From Strigomonas culicis (Eukaryota > Euglenozoa > Kinetoplastea > Trypanosomatida > Trypanosomatidae), in the NCBI GenBank assembly GCA_000482145.1, contig AUXH01000097.1, positions 1-41,571 of the forward strand: a stretch of 41,571 nt of DNA, read 5' to 3'. The notes beneath the pieces are model-generated. The model was not told the origin of the DNA. It saw only the letters and a program-made list of their open reading frames with translations, and did no database searches. Position numbers and translations under genes: made by a program. Below, one piece after another: positions 20,046-31,330 of this stretch (position 1 is its first letter; each line of letters opens with the position of its first letter).

Positions 20046-20107
20046 AGGCTCCTCTTCTTCACTTCTCCTTGTACGAGTCCTTTGCATTCCCTTACCGCAG
20101 CGCCTTC

Positions 20108-21355
20108 ATGACCACTGTCGCCGTGAGTAGCAGCAGCAGCGGCGCCGCGCATCCCACGACGGCGGCCGCGGCGGCCTCCGACTCGGCTGTGTCGAAGTAC
20201 TTCCTGCAAAAGGTCCACGAGCTGCGGTCGCTCGAGAAGCGCAAGATGGACACGTACCAGCGGATGGAGGCGCAGCGCAACGACCTCAACCGCCGCGTGC
20301 GGCACCTCAAGGAGGAGGTGCAGATGCTGCAGGAGAGCGGCTCCGTCGTCGCCGACGTGGTGAAGGTGATGGGGAAGGAGAAGGTGCTGGTCAAGGTCGG
20401 CTCCGATCAGGGCAAGATGGTCGTCGACGTGGAGAAGAACGTAGAGCTGGCGGACCTGACGCCGAACACGCGCGTCGCGCTGCGCAGCGGCAGCTCCGCG
20501 ATCCACTACATTCTGCCGACGAAGGTGGACCCTCTCGTGTCGCTCATGAAGGTGGAGAAGGCGGGGACGGACTCGACCTACGACGAGATTGGCGGGCTCA
20601 GCCGGCAGGTGAAGGAGATCAAGGAGGTGATTGAGCTGCCGGTGAAGCACCCAGAGCTCTTCGAGGCACTCGGCATCGCGCAGCCCAAGGGCGTGCTGCT
20701 GTACGGGCCGCCGGGGACCGGCAAGACGCTCCTCGCGCGCGTGGTCGCGCACCACACGGAGTGCACCTTCATCCGCGTGAGCGGCGCGGAGCTGGTGCAG
20801 AAGTACATCGGCGAGGGCGCCCGCATGGTGCGCGAGCTCTTCGTGATGGCGCGCGAGCACAGCCCGTCCATCATCTTCATGGACGAGATCGACTCCATCG
20901 GGTCTTCGCGGCTCGAGTCCGGCAAGCACGACAGCGAGGTGCAGCGCACCATGCTCGAGCTGCTGAACCAGCTGGACGGCTTCGAGGCGACGCAGAGCAT
21001 CAAGGTCATCATGGCGACGAACCGCATCGACGTGCTGGACGAGGCGCTGCTGCGGCCCGGCCGCATCGACCGCAAGATCGAGTTTCCCGCGCCGGATGAA
21101 ACCGCGCGCTACGAGATCCTGCGCATCCACTCTAGGAAGATGAACATGACGCGCGGCATCAACCTCAAGAAGGTGGCCGAGAAGACGTCGAACTGCTCCG
21201 GCGCCGAGATCAAGGCGGTGTGCACGGAGGCGGGCATGTTTGCCCTGCGCGAGCGCCGCGTGCACATCACCCAGGAGGACTTTGAGCTCGCCGTGGCCAA
21301 GGTGATGAGCAAGGATCAGGACAAGAACGTGTCCATGAAGAAACTTTGGAAGTAG
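20108..21355 (+). CDS. RPT6: 26S proteasome regulatory ATPase RPT6 (PSMC5/SUG1)
   Basis: One of the six AAA+ ATPases of the 19S base, which unfold ubiquitinated proteins and thread them into the 20S core. The 415-aa protein has the usual order: N-terminal coiled coil (about 30-78), an OB-type domain (about 80-145), and the AAA+ domain. Walker A is GPPGTGKT (200-207), Walker B is IIFMDE (255-260), and a second-region-of-homology segment with [11 protein letters not shown] lies at about 316-326. The C-terminus KKLWK and the stretch STYDEIGGL match RPT6 rather than the other RPT subunits. The first 29 residues are an Ala/Ser-rich, less conserved extension. The start at 20108 is the first ATG; the frame is open further upstream but only with a TTG codon. 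The next gene is a UFD4-type ubiquitin ligase. Identity is close to certain. Confidence 0.97.
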   Translation: MTTVAVSSSSSGAAHPTTAAAAASDSAVSKYFLQKVHELRSLEKRKMDTYQRMEAQRNDLNRRVRHLKEEVQMLQESGSVVADVVKVMGKEKVLVKVGSDQGKMVVDVEKNVELADLTPNTRVALRSGSSAIHYILPTKVDPLVSLMKVEKAGTDSTYDEIGGLSRQVKEIKEVIELPVKHPELFEALGIAQPKGVLLYGPPGTGKTLLARVVAHHTECTFIRVSGAELVQKYIGEGARMVRELFVMAREHSPSIIFMDEIDSIGSSRLESGKHDSEVQRTMLELLNQLDGFEATQSIKVIMATNRIDVLDEALLRPGRIDRKIEFPAPDETARYEILRIHSRKMNMTRGINLKKVAEKTSNCSGAEIKAVCTEAGMFALRERRVHITQEDFELAVAKVMSKDQDKNVSMKKLWK

Positions 21356-22288
21356 GTTCGTGCCGTCACAGGCTCTAGGTGGTGCAGCGGAAACAACAAC
21401 AAAAAAGCGACTGGAACACCATCTACCGTGTACTCATGGAATGCAATGGATAGTTCTTAGTGCTCTCCGGCGCACATCTGTAGTGTATCTGGGAGAAGGC
21501 AGTGCGTTTTTTTTTTTTTTTCGTTCCCCTTTTTAGATGATAGTGAAGATGTTATTATTATACAGTGGAAAAGTGTTTGTGCATGCACTCAATTTTCAGA
21601 TGACCGAAAAAAAAAAAACAAGAGAACTGAGTAGCATCTCTTTTGTTCTTTTCTTTTTTTTTGGCGGTCTCTTGAAATGAGACCCTTTGATGTATTACTA
21701 TAACGTATAGTTCTGATACTTTCAATTCTCATTAATGTACATGTATTGGTTTCCTCGTCTCCCTTGTTTCCCTTTTCCCACTGTTAAAACCCATTTATAA
21801 GAATACATAGGATAGAATAAACGATCGACATATATACACTTTTATTAGTTCATTTTTTTTTCTCTTTTCTCTTTTCTTTTTTTTTTCTTTTCCCCCTTTT
21901 TTTGTGCATTTTGAAGAGTTTTTTTTTGCTTGTTTCTGTAGTTTTTGAACCTTTTTTTTTTTGACGCACTTGCGCCCCTTTTTCTTTTTTTTCGTTGTGC
22001 GTTTTGTTCGAACGTGTATATTTATATTCAGTATTCATATTACTTCCGACCCACATTGTATTTACACACACACATATATAACATACATATATTGGGATAA
22101 ACACGCCGCACTTTTCTATACCCCGGGGGCTGCACACAGGGAACACCATACAAATACACACATACATAGGAGGAGAAAAAGGATAAACCGGGAGAGACGA
22201 ATTGTTCATACTAATCGCAATAATAGTATACAAACACGCTGCCGTCCTTCTTTCTTTTTCTTTCCCCTTCTCCGCTCGGAGTCGAAAC
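21356..22288. other. Intergenic region between RPT6 and the HECT ligase
   Basis: AT-rich with T runs of 8 to 15 bases, notably around 21507-21521 and 21850-21970. An open frame at 21961-22407 is a shadow of pyrimidine tracts and of the next gene. No RNA gene was recognised. Confidence 0.65.
22245..22281 (+). promoter_or_regulatory. Putative spliced-leader acceptor of the HECT ligase gene
   Basis: A pyrimidine tract at about 22245-22278 is followed by AG at 22280-22281, only seven bases before the ATG at 22289. Confidence 0.55.
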
Positions 22289-25200
22289 ATGTCTTTAGGT
22301 ATACCGGCCGCTCTCATCCTCGGGAATGTGAAGCGTGCCTTCGGGGACCTGCGAAAGGCCACCGACACCGCGCACCGGCTCGATGCGGAGGGCATGCTCA
22401 TCACTAACCTCGAGTTCGCGTGCACGGCGCTCTGCGTCGGCGGTGAAGAGTTCGTGCGGGAGATCAAGTGCTCCGACTGGGTGCAGACGTGCACGGCGAT
22501 CCTGTCGGCCACCGCGCGTGCGTCGCAGACGGGGGTGGAGTGTCTCGCGATGCGCGTGCTCGCGCTCATCTCGGACACGGTGCCGAAGGGCACCTTCATC
22601 ATCGGGCGACGGTCGTCCAAGACGGTGCCGCTGCTGGTGAGCTACCTGACGCACCCGGACTACCTACTGCAGCACGAGGACTTCACGGAGGACCTGCTGC
22701 GCTGCCTGTGCTTCCTCAGCGCCAGCTGCCGCGATCCGCTCGTGGAGAGCAACACACTCGATCGGTTAGTCGCGCTCGACCCCCTGACGGGCGAGCGGCA
22801 CCTGCGGCGGCTGTGCCTGCAGACGTGTGGCAATCTGCTGCGCTCCGCGCGCGCGACGGAGTGGCCGCTGCTGCAGGGCGCGGTCCTGCAGCTCATCGAG
22901 AACACCTTCGACTTCTGCGCGCTGGTGCTGCGGCTCAACAACCGCCAGGAGAGCACCGGGTCGTGGGCGAACGAGGAAGGCGACCCGGTGCGCGCGGCCA
23001 GCCCGACCGGCGTGCTGAACCCGTCGTCGCGCTACCAGGCGCAGGTGGCGGCCGCGGCCGCGAAGGCGCCCAACGTTAGTGTGAGTGAGAGCGAGGCCGT
23101 TGTGCTCACCCGCTACTGCCACTGCCTCGGCTTCATTGCAGACCGCCTCCTCGTCTCGGTGCAGCTGCTGAAGAAGCACAGCCTCATCGTCGACAACCTG
23201 ATACGGCTCTCAACGACGTTTATCGTCGTGTCCGCGAAGACGAAGGGCAAGACGTGCGAGCTTTTCCGCTCCACCGGCTGCAGCATCCTCCTGAGCCTCT
23301 ACTTCACGGACCCCGCCTACGCCATGGTCCTCTTCACGCGTGGTAATGTCTTCGATGCGGTGTGCCGTTCCATGCTGGACTCCCTCCACGGCCCGAAGGA
23401 GTCCATTCAGGATGCGTCCAACGAGGGCGACACCGAGGTCGCCTCCGATGCCGAGACGGACGACGCCGACGCGAACGTCACGGCGACGACGATCCAGCAG
23501 GCGGCCATGGAGAGTCTCTCAACCGGCCGGCCGCTCTCCCGCAAGGACGTGCGCCGCTCAGCGAGCGAGCTCGGCATGCAGCAGGAGGGCAGCCGCACCG
23601 ACAGCTCCGGGATCGCGCCCCTCGACGCGAGCCGGGTGCAGCTCGCGGAGGCGGAGAGCGTGTTGCTGGACCAGTCTGACGCGGGGTCCCCGGCGATACC
23701 GCCGCAGAACTCCATGTTTGCCTCCGCCACGCAGCAGAGCGATGACCCGAGCGCGGCCACCGCTGGCGTGGACGCCACGACGGCTCCCAACCCGCCCACC
23801 GTCGTCGCCGCGGCGCATGAGCCCCAGGACGGCCTGGCGCAGCATCTGCTGTCGGACAACATGGCCGCCGTCCCGCTCATCTCGGATGAGCTCTCCATCA
23901 TACCACTGCTCGAGTTCCTGATGGTCCTCCTGCCCATCTCGAAGGACCCCCGTGCGATGACGGACAGCATGGCGGTCACGGTGCCGCACTACGGCTGGGC
24001 ATGGGAGGACGATTTCCACAACACAAACGGGTGCGCCGAGTCCTTGGCGTTCCGCACGGAGCGCGAGTACGCCCGCATGCGGGCCGCCGGAGCGACGTGG
24101 GAGACGATGTTCGAGGTCTTCCACAACGGGGCCAAGCGGCCGCTGCTGATCGACTTTGCGAATCAGCTCTTCATCAATGGCACGGAGATGTTCCCGCACA
24201 CCTTCGCGCGGGAGCCCTTGCTGTCGGGGTACCGCCACATGCGCGTGGACGGCATGGAGGGCGGTTGCGAGTGCCGCAAGCAGACGACCGAGATGCACCG
24301 GGGCGACGTCAAGCGCCTCGCGGAGGGCCCTAACACGGAGGAGGAGTCGGAGTACGGCTCCGACACGGAGGGGCGTGACCGCGCAGACAGGGAGGAGGGG
24401 CCCGGAGGCCCCTCCGCACCCGCCCTCGAGAATCCTCAAGCCTCTGTCGCGAGCGGCACGCCGGCCAACCTGCAGGAGATGGTCAGCTTCAGCAGCACGG
24501 AGGACCACCACTCGCCGTCGATGCGGTCCCGGGCCGGCCGGGCGAGCGCGTGCTGCTTCTGCGCCGGCGGCGACGTCGCCACGGGCAACAAGAAGTCCAG
24601 GAAGGACAAGAAGGGCGGCGGGCTCTTCCACTCCCACGGGGCGGACTTTGCGGACCACCACGCGGTACAGCAGACGAACCTGAGCGACTCTCGCGTCAAG
24701 CTGCTGACGAGCGCCGCCACGCGCATGGTCTACCTCTCGGAGGCGTCGCTTTCACCGTTGCTCTCGGTGTGCTCGCCTGCCCTCGTGGCGATTGTGAAGA
24801 ACACAGTGAACCCCATCGTGGCGCGCCACATCGCGGTGCTGCTGCTGCGCATTGTCTCGCTCGCGACGGAGTTCTGCTGCGGCAAGGAGGCCTACGAGAG
24901 CTTCACGACGCTGGACGGGGGGAGCCCCACCGCGGAGGCGCGGTTCCTGTCCGGCAAGAAGCAGAAGAGCAACCTGTCCTCCCTCTTTAACCGCAAGAAT
25001 GCGAACGCGAAGCGGATCGAGGAGATGATGACGAGTCTGGCACCCACATTCTTCAGCACGCTGAACTACCTCTACCTCACCCGCACGTGTGAGATGAAGG
25101 GGTACTTCTCGTACGCCTTTCCGTTCAAGCAGCTCTGTGACGATGCCAACATGCGGGATCGGTTCCAGCAGATTGGCATCGGGAAGGACTTCGCCGCCTT

Positions 25201-26749
25201 TTACTTCAACATCTCTGCGGAGATGCACATATCGGCCGCGGACGCGCTGATGCTGCTCATCTTCTTATACATCCGCATCTTGCAGCCTTCCACGAGTAGG
25301 GAGAAGAAGCGCAAGGACCAGCATGGGCACACCCTGTCTCCGTTCCCGGAGGGCGGCCTCGCGCTCTCCGCGGAGACCACGACCCAGTGTTCGCTAGAGA
25401 CCGTGCTGCGGCGGTCGCAACTGGAGCTGCTCATCAAGTGCACTAGGGACCGGCTGAGCGAGATCTCGGCGCTGCGGAACAACGGAGAGTATCTCGACGA
25501 TCTCCGCCTGAACGAGTTCTCGAAGAATAAGAAGGTGACCCTGCGGTTGTGCCCGATCAGCTACTGCCCCTACCATCTCAACATTGAGTCTGCGTGGCTC
25601 GTGACGGAGTCGTTTTACACGGCGATGGACAGCGTCCTGAGCGCCACGCTGCGGCGGATGCAGCGGTACTCGCCGGCCGCCATCCCGCGCGCGCCGGCGG
25701 CGCTCATGCTCTCCTACTTCGACCAGCAGCTCGACGGGGACGCCGCGCAGGACGAGAAGCCGGTGTGGATGGGGAACCAGACCACTACCGACACACGCCG
25801 ACCGGACAACGCAGAGTCGGTCATTCACGTCTACGAGAACGTCAATCCGCTGTCCTCGAAGCACAAGGCGAACGGCACGAGCAGCCTCGGCTCCACCCCG
25901 TCGCCATCGCGTGGGCCCAGTCCATGCGCCGCCCCCACCCCGTCCCAGAGCATGTGGCTCAGCACCATCGATCGGCGAGTGCAGGCCATGTCGGAGGCAG
26001 CAGCGGCTGACCGCAGCGCGCCGGTGAAGGCGCTGTGGCCGGCCCTCGCTCTGTATGAGGAGCTCAAGGCCTCGCACGCCGAGTTGCGCACCGTCGCGGA
26101 GCAGTGCCCGGAGGTCCTTCAGCGGGCGGCGGCCGCGCTCATGCGGTGGGCCACCCCCTTTCTGCAGCTGGAGGCGTGCGAGCAGGTGCTGAAGGACCCG
26201 AGCCTCCTCGCGCGGCTCAACCAGCCGGCGGCGGCCGACGCGCCCTGCGGCCCCCCGCTGCCGGAGCAGGTGCCGCCGGAGGCCCGCGCGAAGCTGCTGT
26301 CGCTGCTGACAGACCTCATGCACACGGTCGACGAGCAGCTGGGCGTCGCCGCGGCGGACCAGCTCTTCCCGCCGCTGCTGATGAGCCAGAGCTGCAACTT
26401 GGAGAAGCGCTTCGGCCGCAACCGGGCGAACGCGTCGCACGAGGAGCTCATGTGGACGCCCATGGCGGTGGGGCTGGAGCCGTACCGCCACACGGCCCTG
26501 CACGGCAACAAGAAGGTCGAGAGCGCCCCCACCGGCTTCGACCTCGACGTCCTCCCCGTCCCCCTCGACGAGGAGAAGCTGGAGATCACGCTGCTGGGCC
26601 ACACCTTCGCGTGCCTGCCCTTCCCGCACGACGGCGCCCCCACCCTCCCGACGCTCATGGCCATCCCCACCATCACGGTGGGGTGGCTGCGGCTCATCAT
26701 TCTGCAGCACGTGCGCCACGGCGTGCGGAGCGAGGGGGTCTCCTCCGCC

Positions 26750-26787
<38 letters not shown>

Positions 26788-29284
26788 CTCTGCGCGAGAT
26801 ACACGCACCTCCAGCGGCGCGCTCGCCGGTCGGCCCCCCGGCCCGCTGTGCCCCGCCACGGGCAGCCCCAGCCCGCGGAGTGAGGGCGCGGAGCCCGTCC
26901 GCACGCTTGCCGGCTCGGCCCGCGCCTCCGCCGTCGCGGAGACGCTGTGCGCGACGGAGACGGTGCGGGCGAGCAGGCCAGCTGTGCAGGGCGCGTTCGA
27001 CAGCAGGCCGTGCGGCATCCCGCGGTCGGATGACCAGGTGCTGCTGCTGGTGGACGGCGTGCCCCTGTTCTCGCCGCACTGCACCATCCTGGACGCGCTC
27101 TTCTACTTCAGCAAGAATGGCCACGGGCTCCGCCAGTGCTGCGGCGCCCAGCTGTCTTCCTCCAGCCGCGCGACGGCCGACCACCAGTTCACGCACTTCA
27201 CGAGTGAGGTGCGCCAGTCACCCTTCTGGAGCGCGATCCACCGCATCCACTTTGTGCTGCTCGCCCAGCCGCTGCCGCCGGAGTTCTTGGAGGCGAACTA
27301 CGGCTGCGGGTGCCGCCCCTTGCTGGACGGGGCGCCCATCGTGCGCAGCCTCATGGCCGCTGCGCACAAGCCACAGATGGATCTGATCTGGCCCCGCACC
27401 ACGCGCACCGCGCGCCTGGGGGAGCGGATGATGGGGCCGCACTCGCCCTTCTACTGCTCCCCGGCGCACATCTTCATGCAGGCGGCCGCCGGCGGTCGCA
27501 GCGGCGCCGGCGACGCGACACTCCAGCTGCTGGAGGCCCTCACCCTCGTGACGCGCATCACGCCGTCGACGGCCGGCGACGGCGGCGACGAGGGCAGCGG
27601 CGCGCCGCGGGGCGCGCTGTCCCCGGCGGCGATTGGGGTCGCGAACGACCAGCGCCGGCTGAGCAGCTCGCTGGTCCATGACATGTTCGGCCAGGTCTCC
27701 TCGTTCATGCTGCCGTGCCTGATGCACGTCACCATGCAGCGGGCGATGAGCGGGCAGCTGGAGGGGCACCTGTCCAGCTACGCGGTGTGGAATTACCCGC
27801 AAATCTTCCCGCTCGAGATGCGCGTGACGCTGCTGGAGCTGTTTCTGTCCACGCGCCGCCGCATCAGCTCGCGCATCATCCGTATTCTGCGCACCTTCAA
27901 CAGCAACCAAATCCGCAGCCGCTTCCTTGGGTTCAGCTGGCTGGCCGAGCCGGGCGTTGTGCAGACAGGAAACCCTAAACGCGTGTCCGTGACGGTGGAC
28001 CGCAAGTGCATCCTCGACGGCGCAGACGTCCTGCGGCGCTACGCGTGGTGCGCGCTGCCGCTGGACGTGTGCTTCCTCGGCGAGCCCGGCATCGGCCTCG
28101 GGCCGGCGCTCGAGTTCCTCGAGGAGCTCGGCAAGTGTCTGATGGAGCCGTCCCTCGGCATGTGGCGCACGGAGGAGGTCTCGGGCGGCTCCGCGACGGG
28201 GTGGGTGACGAGCCCGTTCCTGTTCCCCGCCGCGCGCCAGACGCTCAAGACCCTGCACCACTTTGAATCGCTCGGGCTCCTGCTCGCGCGGCTGCTGCTC
28301 ATGCGGCGCACGACGAACCTGCGCTTCCACCCGCTGCTGCTGCGCCGCCTGCTCGGCCAGTCGCTCACGGAGGAGCAGAGCATCCGCGGCAACCTCTGCC
28401 TCGTCGACGCGTCGCTGGCCAGCGCGCTGGCGCAGCTCGAGGCGCTCGACGCGGAGGACCTCGCGGCGATGGAGACGTACTTTGTGCTCCCCGTCAGCGA
28501 GGCCCCCGCGCGCGCACGGGCACCCTTCGCGAAGGGGAGGCGGTACCAGGTCGACGCCGAGTACCCCGAGACGGCTGATGGCGAGATCGAGCTGTTCCCC
28601 GGCGGCGCGGTGACGCAGGTGACAAAGGCGAACGTGCACGACTACACGGACCGCGTGCGGCGCTACTACCTACACCACCTCCCCGACCTCGTGCTGACGC
28701 GCGTGCGCATCGGGCTGCACACCGCCCTCAACAGCCTGCACCTGCGGCTCTTCTCCGTGTCGGAGCTGGACCTGCTGCTGAGCGGCCCGCAGGGCAAGCT
28801 GTGGGCGACGCCGGCCGACTTCGCGCAGGACGTGGTGACCTCGCACGGCTACAACCGGCACACGCCGGTCGTGCAGTACCTGCTGGAGCTGGTGCCGCAG
28901 TGGGAGCGGGAGGACCAGCGGCTCTTCCTGCGCTTCATCACAGGATCGAGCGCGATCCCGCTCACCGGGCGGCTCGCGAATCCCATCACCGTGGTGCGGC
29001 GCGACGCCGCCGGTGGGGGTGGTGGCGGTGGCGGACTGCTCCCCGCGCACTCCGTCAGCAGCTCTGCGATCGGGCTGCCCGCGGCGGACGGGGAGGCGCC
29101 GCCGGCTGCGGCGAGCGCGGGTGCCTGCGGCGGGGTGGATGGTGACACCGTGGACTGGATGCTGCCCACCGTCAGCACCTGCTTCAACTACCTGAAGCTG
29201 CCGTGCTACAGCAGCAAGGTGGTGCTGGAGCGGCAGCTGAGGCGCGCGATCGAGGAGGGCCAGGGAGCCTTCATGCTGACCTAA
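22289..29284 (+). CDS. HECT E3 ubiquitin ligase, UFD4/TRIP12 type, 2331 aa
   Basis: Predicted to accept ubiquitin from an E2 on its own cysteine and pass it to substrates. The HECT domain fills about 1900-2331. The active-site motif TCFNYLKLPCYSS places the catalytic cysteine at 2298, 34th residue from the end, and the context LPTVSTC is typical of UFD4/TRIP12. The stretch QRLFLRFITGSSAIPL also fits that subfamily. The N-terminal third is helical and armadillo-like; a cysteine cluster (CCFC) lies near 755. Low-complexity inserts include about 13 prolines in a row from 1488 and, inside the HECT C-lobe just before the catalytic strand, a run of about eight glycines followed by an Ala-rich loop, roughly 50 residues in all. 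The start at 22289 is the first ATG after the acceptor; the upstream part of the frame has only TTG. RPT6 lies directly upstream. Enzyme class is certain; the subfamily is well supported. Confidence 0.93.
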
Positions 29285-29857
29285 AGGGACATCGCAGCAT
29301 AATAGACACTCTAGGACTACAGCAGCCCGCCTCTCCCCCCTTTGTTTTCACTGTGCGTTCCACAATATGAAAGATTCGGAATAGTTTTTTTTTTAGTATA
29401 ATGAGTGTTTTTTTTTTCGTGCTGGTTCAACACCCTTATACCCTTGTATATACTGTTTTTATACTCTTCTCTTTTTTTCTTTTCTCTTTTTCTACTTTTT
29501 TTTTTATACTTGTTGTTTGTATATATGTTTGTAATTATTATTGCTGGTTTTGTAGATACCTCAATAACTTGCTGCGACCAAAAAATGCTCTTTTCCCTTT
29601 TTTAGTAACTTTTCGTATATCTATATCTACCTATTTGTTTTCATGTAGTCCGATGAACGAGTGTAACATAAAAGAACAAAAACATCTCTCTCTTCTTACA
29701 TTAACTTCTATAGACGTTTAACGGAAATTGTAAAACATGTTGACTTGACGGTGATTTCTTTGCATATGGCTTGTTCGACCTTTGTCTCCCCCTCTCCCCC
29801 TTTCCTTCCTGTTATATTCCATAATAGCAACATCAAAAAGGAAAGAAAAAGAAAAGA
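29285..29857. other. Intergenic region before the AOX-like gene
   Basis: AT-rich with long T runs at 29380-29520. Open frames at 29401-29721 and 29405-29605 are pyrimidine-tract shadows. It ends with the acceptor of the next gene. Confidence 0.65.
29781..29827 (+). promoter_or_regulatory. Putative spliced-leader acceptor of the AOX-like gene
   Basis: A C/T tract at 29781-29820 is followed by AG at 29826-29827. The 30-nt leader to the ATG at 29858 is purine-rich and contains no other ATG. Confidence 0.6.
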
Positions 29858-31330
29858 ATGCAGCGATTTTGTGAGTACACCCGTGTCCGTGTCACGGCGC
29901 CCCTGGTGCGGTGCGCCGTCCACACGTTCGCATCGACAAGCGCCGTCGCACCAGCGCTCGTGTCGGAGGTCTCGGGCTCCCGCTCTCCCAGCCTGGCGGC
30001 GAGCGAGCAGGGGCTGCCACCGCTGCCGCGGCGCCACGGCGGTGGTGGTGGCGGTGCCGCTGCCGCCGCGCGGCTGCCCGTCAGCCGCCGCTTCCACCAC
30101 CCCACCGCGCGTGTGCTGGAGCCGGCGAGCGGTGGTGGGGCGTCGTCGCCGCTGCCCTTCCCCCGGCCCTGGCCGCCGGCGTCGCTCGGTGCGAAGGAGT
30201 TCCTGCGGCAGTACTCTCCCCTCTACCGTCGCTTCATGGGCAGCAGCACGCGGTTCCCGGAGGTGCACCTGACGCGGCAGGCCATCACGGACCTCGAGCG
30301 GGAGCCGCTGACCCACTCGCCGCCGAGCTTTCTGAACGACCACCTCTGCATCTTCATGGTGAAGGCGCTGCGGTGGCTCTCGGATCGTCTTTTCCGCGAG
30401 CGCTACGTCCACCGCGCAACGATGTTGAGTACGATTGCATCGGCGCCCCCGACGGCGGCGGCCGCCGCTGCCTACCTGCGCATGTACAGCCGTTCGCGCC
30501 AGCACCTGGACCAGCCGCCGTACATCCCGCAGGCGGCCTCGGCCTCCGCGGCGGCGGCGGCGGCGGCCAGCACCGCGACAACCGGCAGCTATGGGATGCA
30601 GGGCCGCTTCACACCGTCCGCGGCCGGCGCGATCCCGCGGAAAGGGGGCAGTGCCTACACGAACAGCTACGCGGAGGAGCTGCGGGGGCTGCTGTCGCAG
30701 GCGGAGAGCCACTCGGTCCACTTTTACATCCTGCTGCACCTCGCGGACATTTCCCCACTGGAGCGCGCGGTCGTGCTGCTGGGGCAGGGGGTGCACCTCA
30801 CCCTCTTCTTCTTTCTCTTCCTCCTGTACCCGCGCATGGGCTTCCGCCTGATGGGGTACCTCGGCGAGGAGTCCGCCGTCGTGTGGACGCAGATGGTGAA
30901 CGACATCGACTTGGGCAAAGTCGCGGCGTGTAAGGTGCCCCAGCTCGCGCTGACGTACTGGGGGCTGCACGAGGGCTTCCTCGCTCAGGAGGCGCCCGTG
31001 CCGGCCGTCATCGCGGAGCTGGCGGACCCGGCGGCGGCCAGCCCCCCCGCACCCACCGAAGAGGCGGCGGCGGCCGTGCTGGAAGCGGAAAAGAAGGAGG
31101 CGGCAACGACAGATGAGACGCGACCGGCGCGCCAGGCCGGTGCAGCCGCGGCGGTGGGCCGAGCCGTGGACTGCCGGGAGACCCTGACACTTCGAGATGT
31201 GATACTGTTGATTCGATCGGATGAGAGAGTCTTTGTGGAGCTCAACCATCAAACGGCGGACGCGCTGGATGCCCACCGAAAAGCACAGGGGAACGTGTTT
31301 TTCGATTCTCTGTTAAAAAGGTTCAAGTAG
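29858..31330 (+). CDS. Alternative-oxidase-fold protein with degenerate di-iron site, probably mitochondrial
   Basis: The 490-aa protein aligns along its second half with alternative oxidase (AOX), the di-iron ubiquinol oxidase of mitochondria. Matching stretches are RYVHRATML (182-190), the AESHSVHF region (282-289), GQGVHLTLFF (309-318), GYLGEESAV (333-341) and TLRDVILLIRSDE (444-456). The metal ligands are mostly gone. Serine 191 stands for the glutamate of LETVAA, histidine 285 for the glutamate of NERMH, glycine 336 for the first glutamate of LEEEA, and phenylalanine 459 for the last histidine of ExxH. Histidine 288 and glutamate 456 remain. Tryptophan 343 replaces the catalytic tyrosine. 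An Ala-rich insert (about 200-270) and another (about 372-440) split the core. The N-terminus is Arg-rich without acidic residues apart from one Glu, suggesting mitochondrial import. It is unlikely to be an oxidase; a structural role is inferred. Confidence 0.8.
   Translation: MQRFCEYTRVRVTAPLVRCAVHTFASTSAVAPALVSEVSGSRSPSLAASEQGLPPLPRRHGGGGGGAAAAARLPVSRRFHHPTARVLEPASGGGASSPLPFPRPWPPASLGAKEFLRQYSPLYRRFMGSSTRFPEVHLTRQAITDLEREPLTHSPPSFLNDHLCIFMVKALRWLSDRLFRERYVHRATMLSTIASAPPTAAAAAAYLRMYSRSRQHLDQPPYIPQAASASAAAAAAASTATTGSYGMQGRFTPSAAGAIPRKGGSAYTNSYAEELRGLLSQAESHSVHFYILLHLADISPLERAVVLLGQGVHLTLFFFLFLLYPRMGFRLMGYLGEESAVVWTQMVNDIDLGKVAACKVPQLALTYWGLHEGFLAQEAPVPAVIAELADPAAASPPAPTEEAAAAVLEAEKKEAATTDETRPARQAGAAAAVGRAVDCRETLTLRDVILLIRSDERVFVELNHQTADALDAHRKAQGNVFFDSLLKRFK

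Larger units (their letters stand above)
19065..20107. other. Intergenic region upstream of RPT6
   Basis: About 1 kb, strongly T-rich with many short repeats. Open frames such as 19543-19929 consist of Phe/Leu/Ser codons from pyrimidine tracts and are not accepted. A TTA repeat lies just before the RPT6 acceptor. Confidence 0.65.

Noticed and set aside
25394..27196. A 600-aa open frame on the - strand
   Set aside because: It lies fully inside the HECT ligase gene and is made of Arg/Ala/Gly/His-rich shadow sequence. Long antisense frames are expected where coding DNA is so GC-rich. The same holds for 3789-6128, 11300-12571, 20033-21265 and 27218-28639.
29858..31330. Functional alternative oxidase
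   Set aside because: Overall similarity suggests it, but most di-iron ligands and the catalytic tyrosine are replaced, so enzymatic function was not called.
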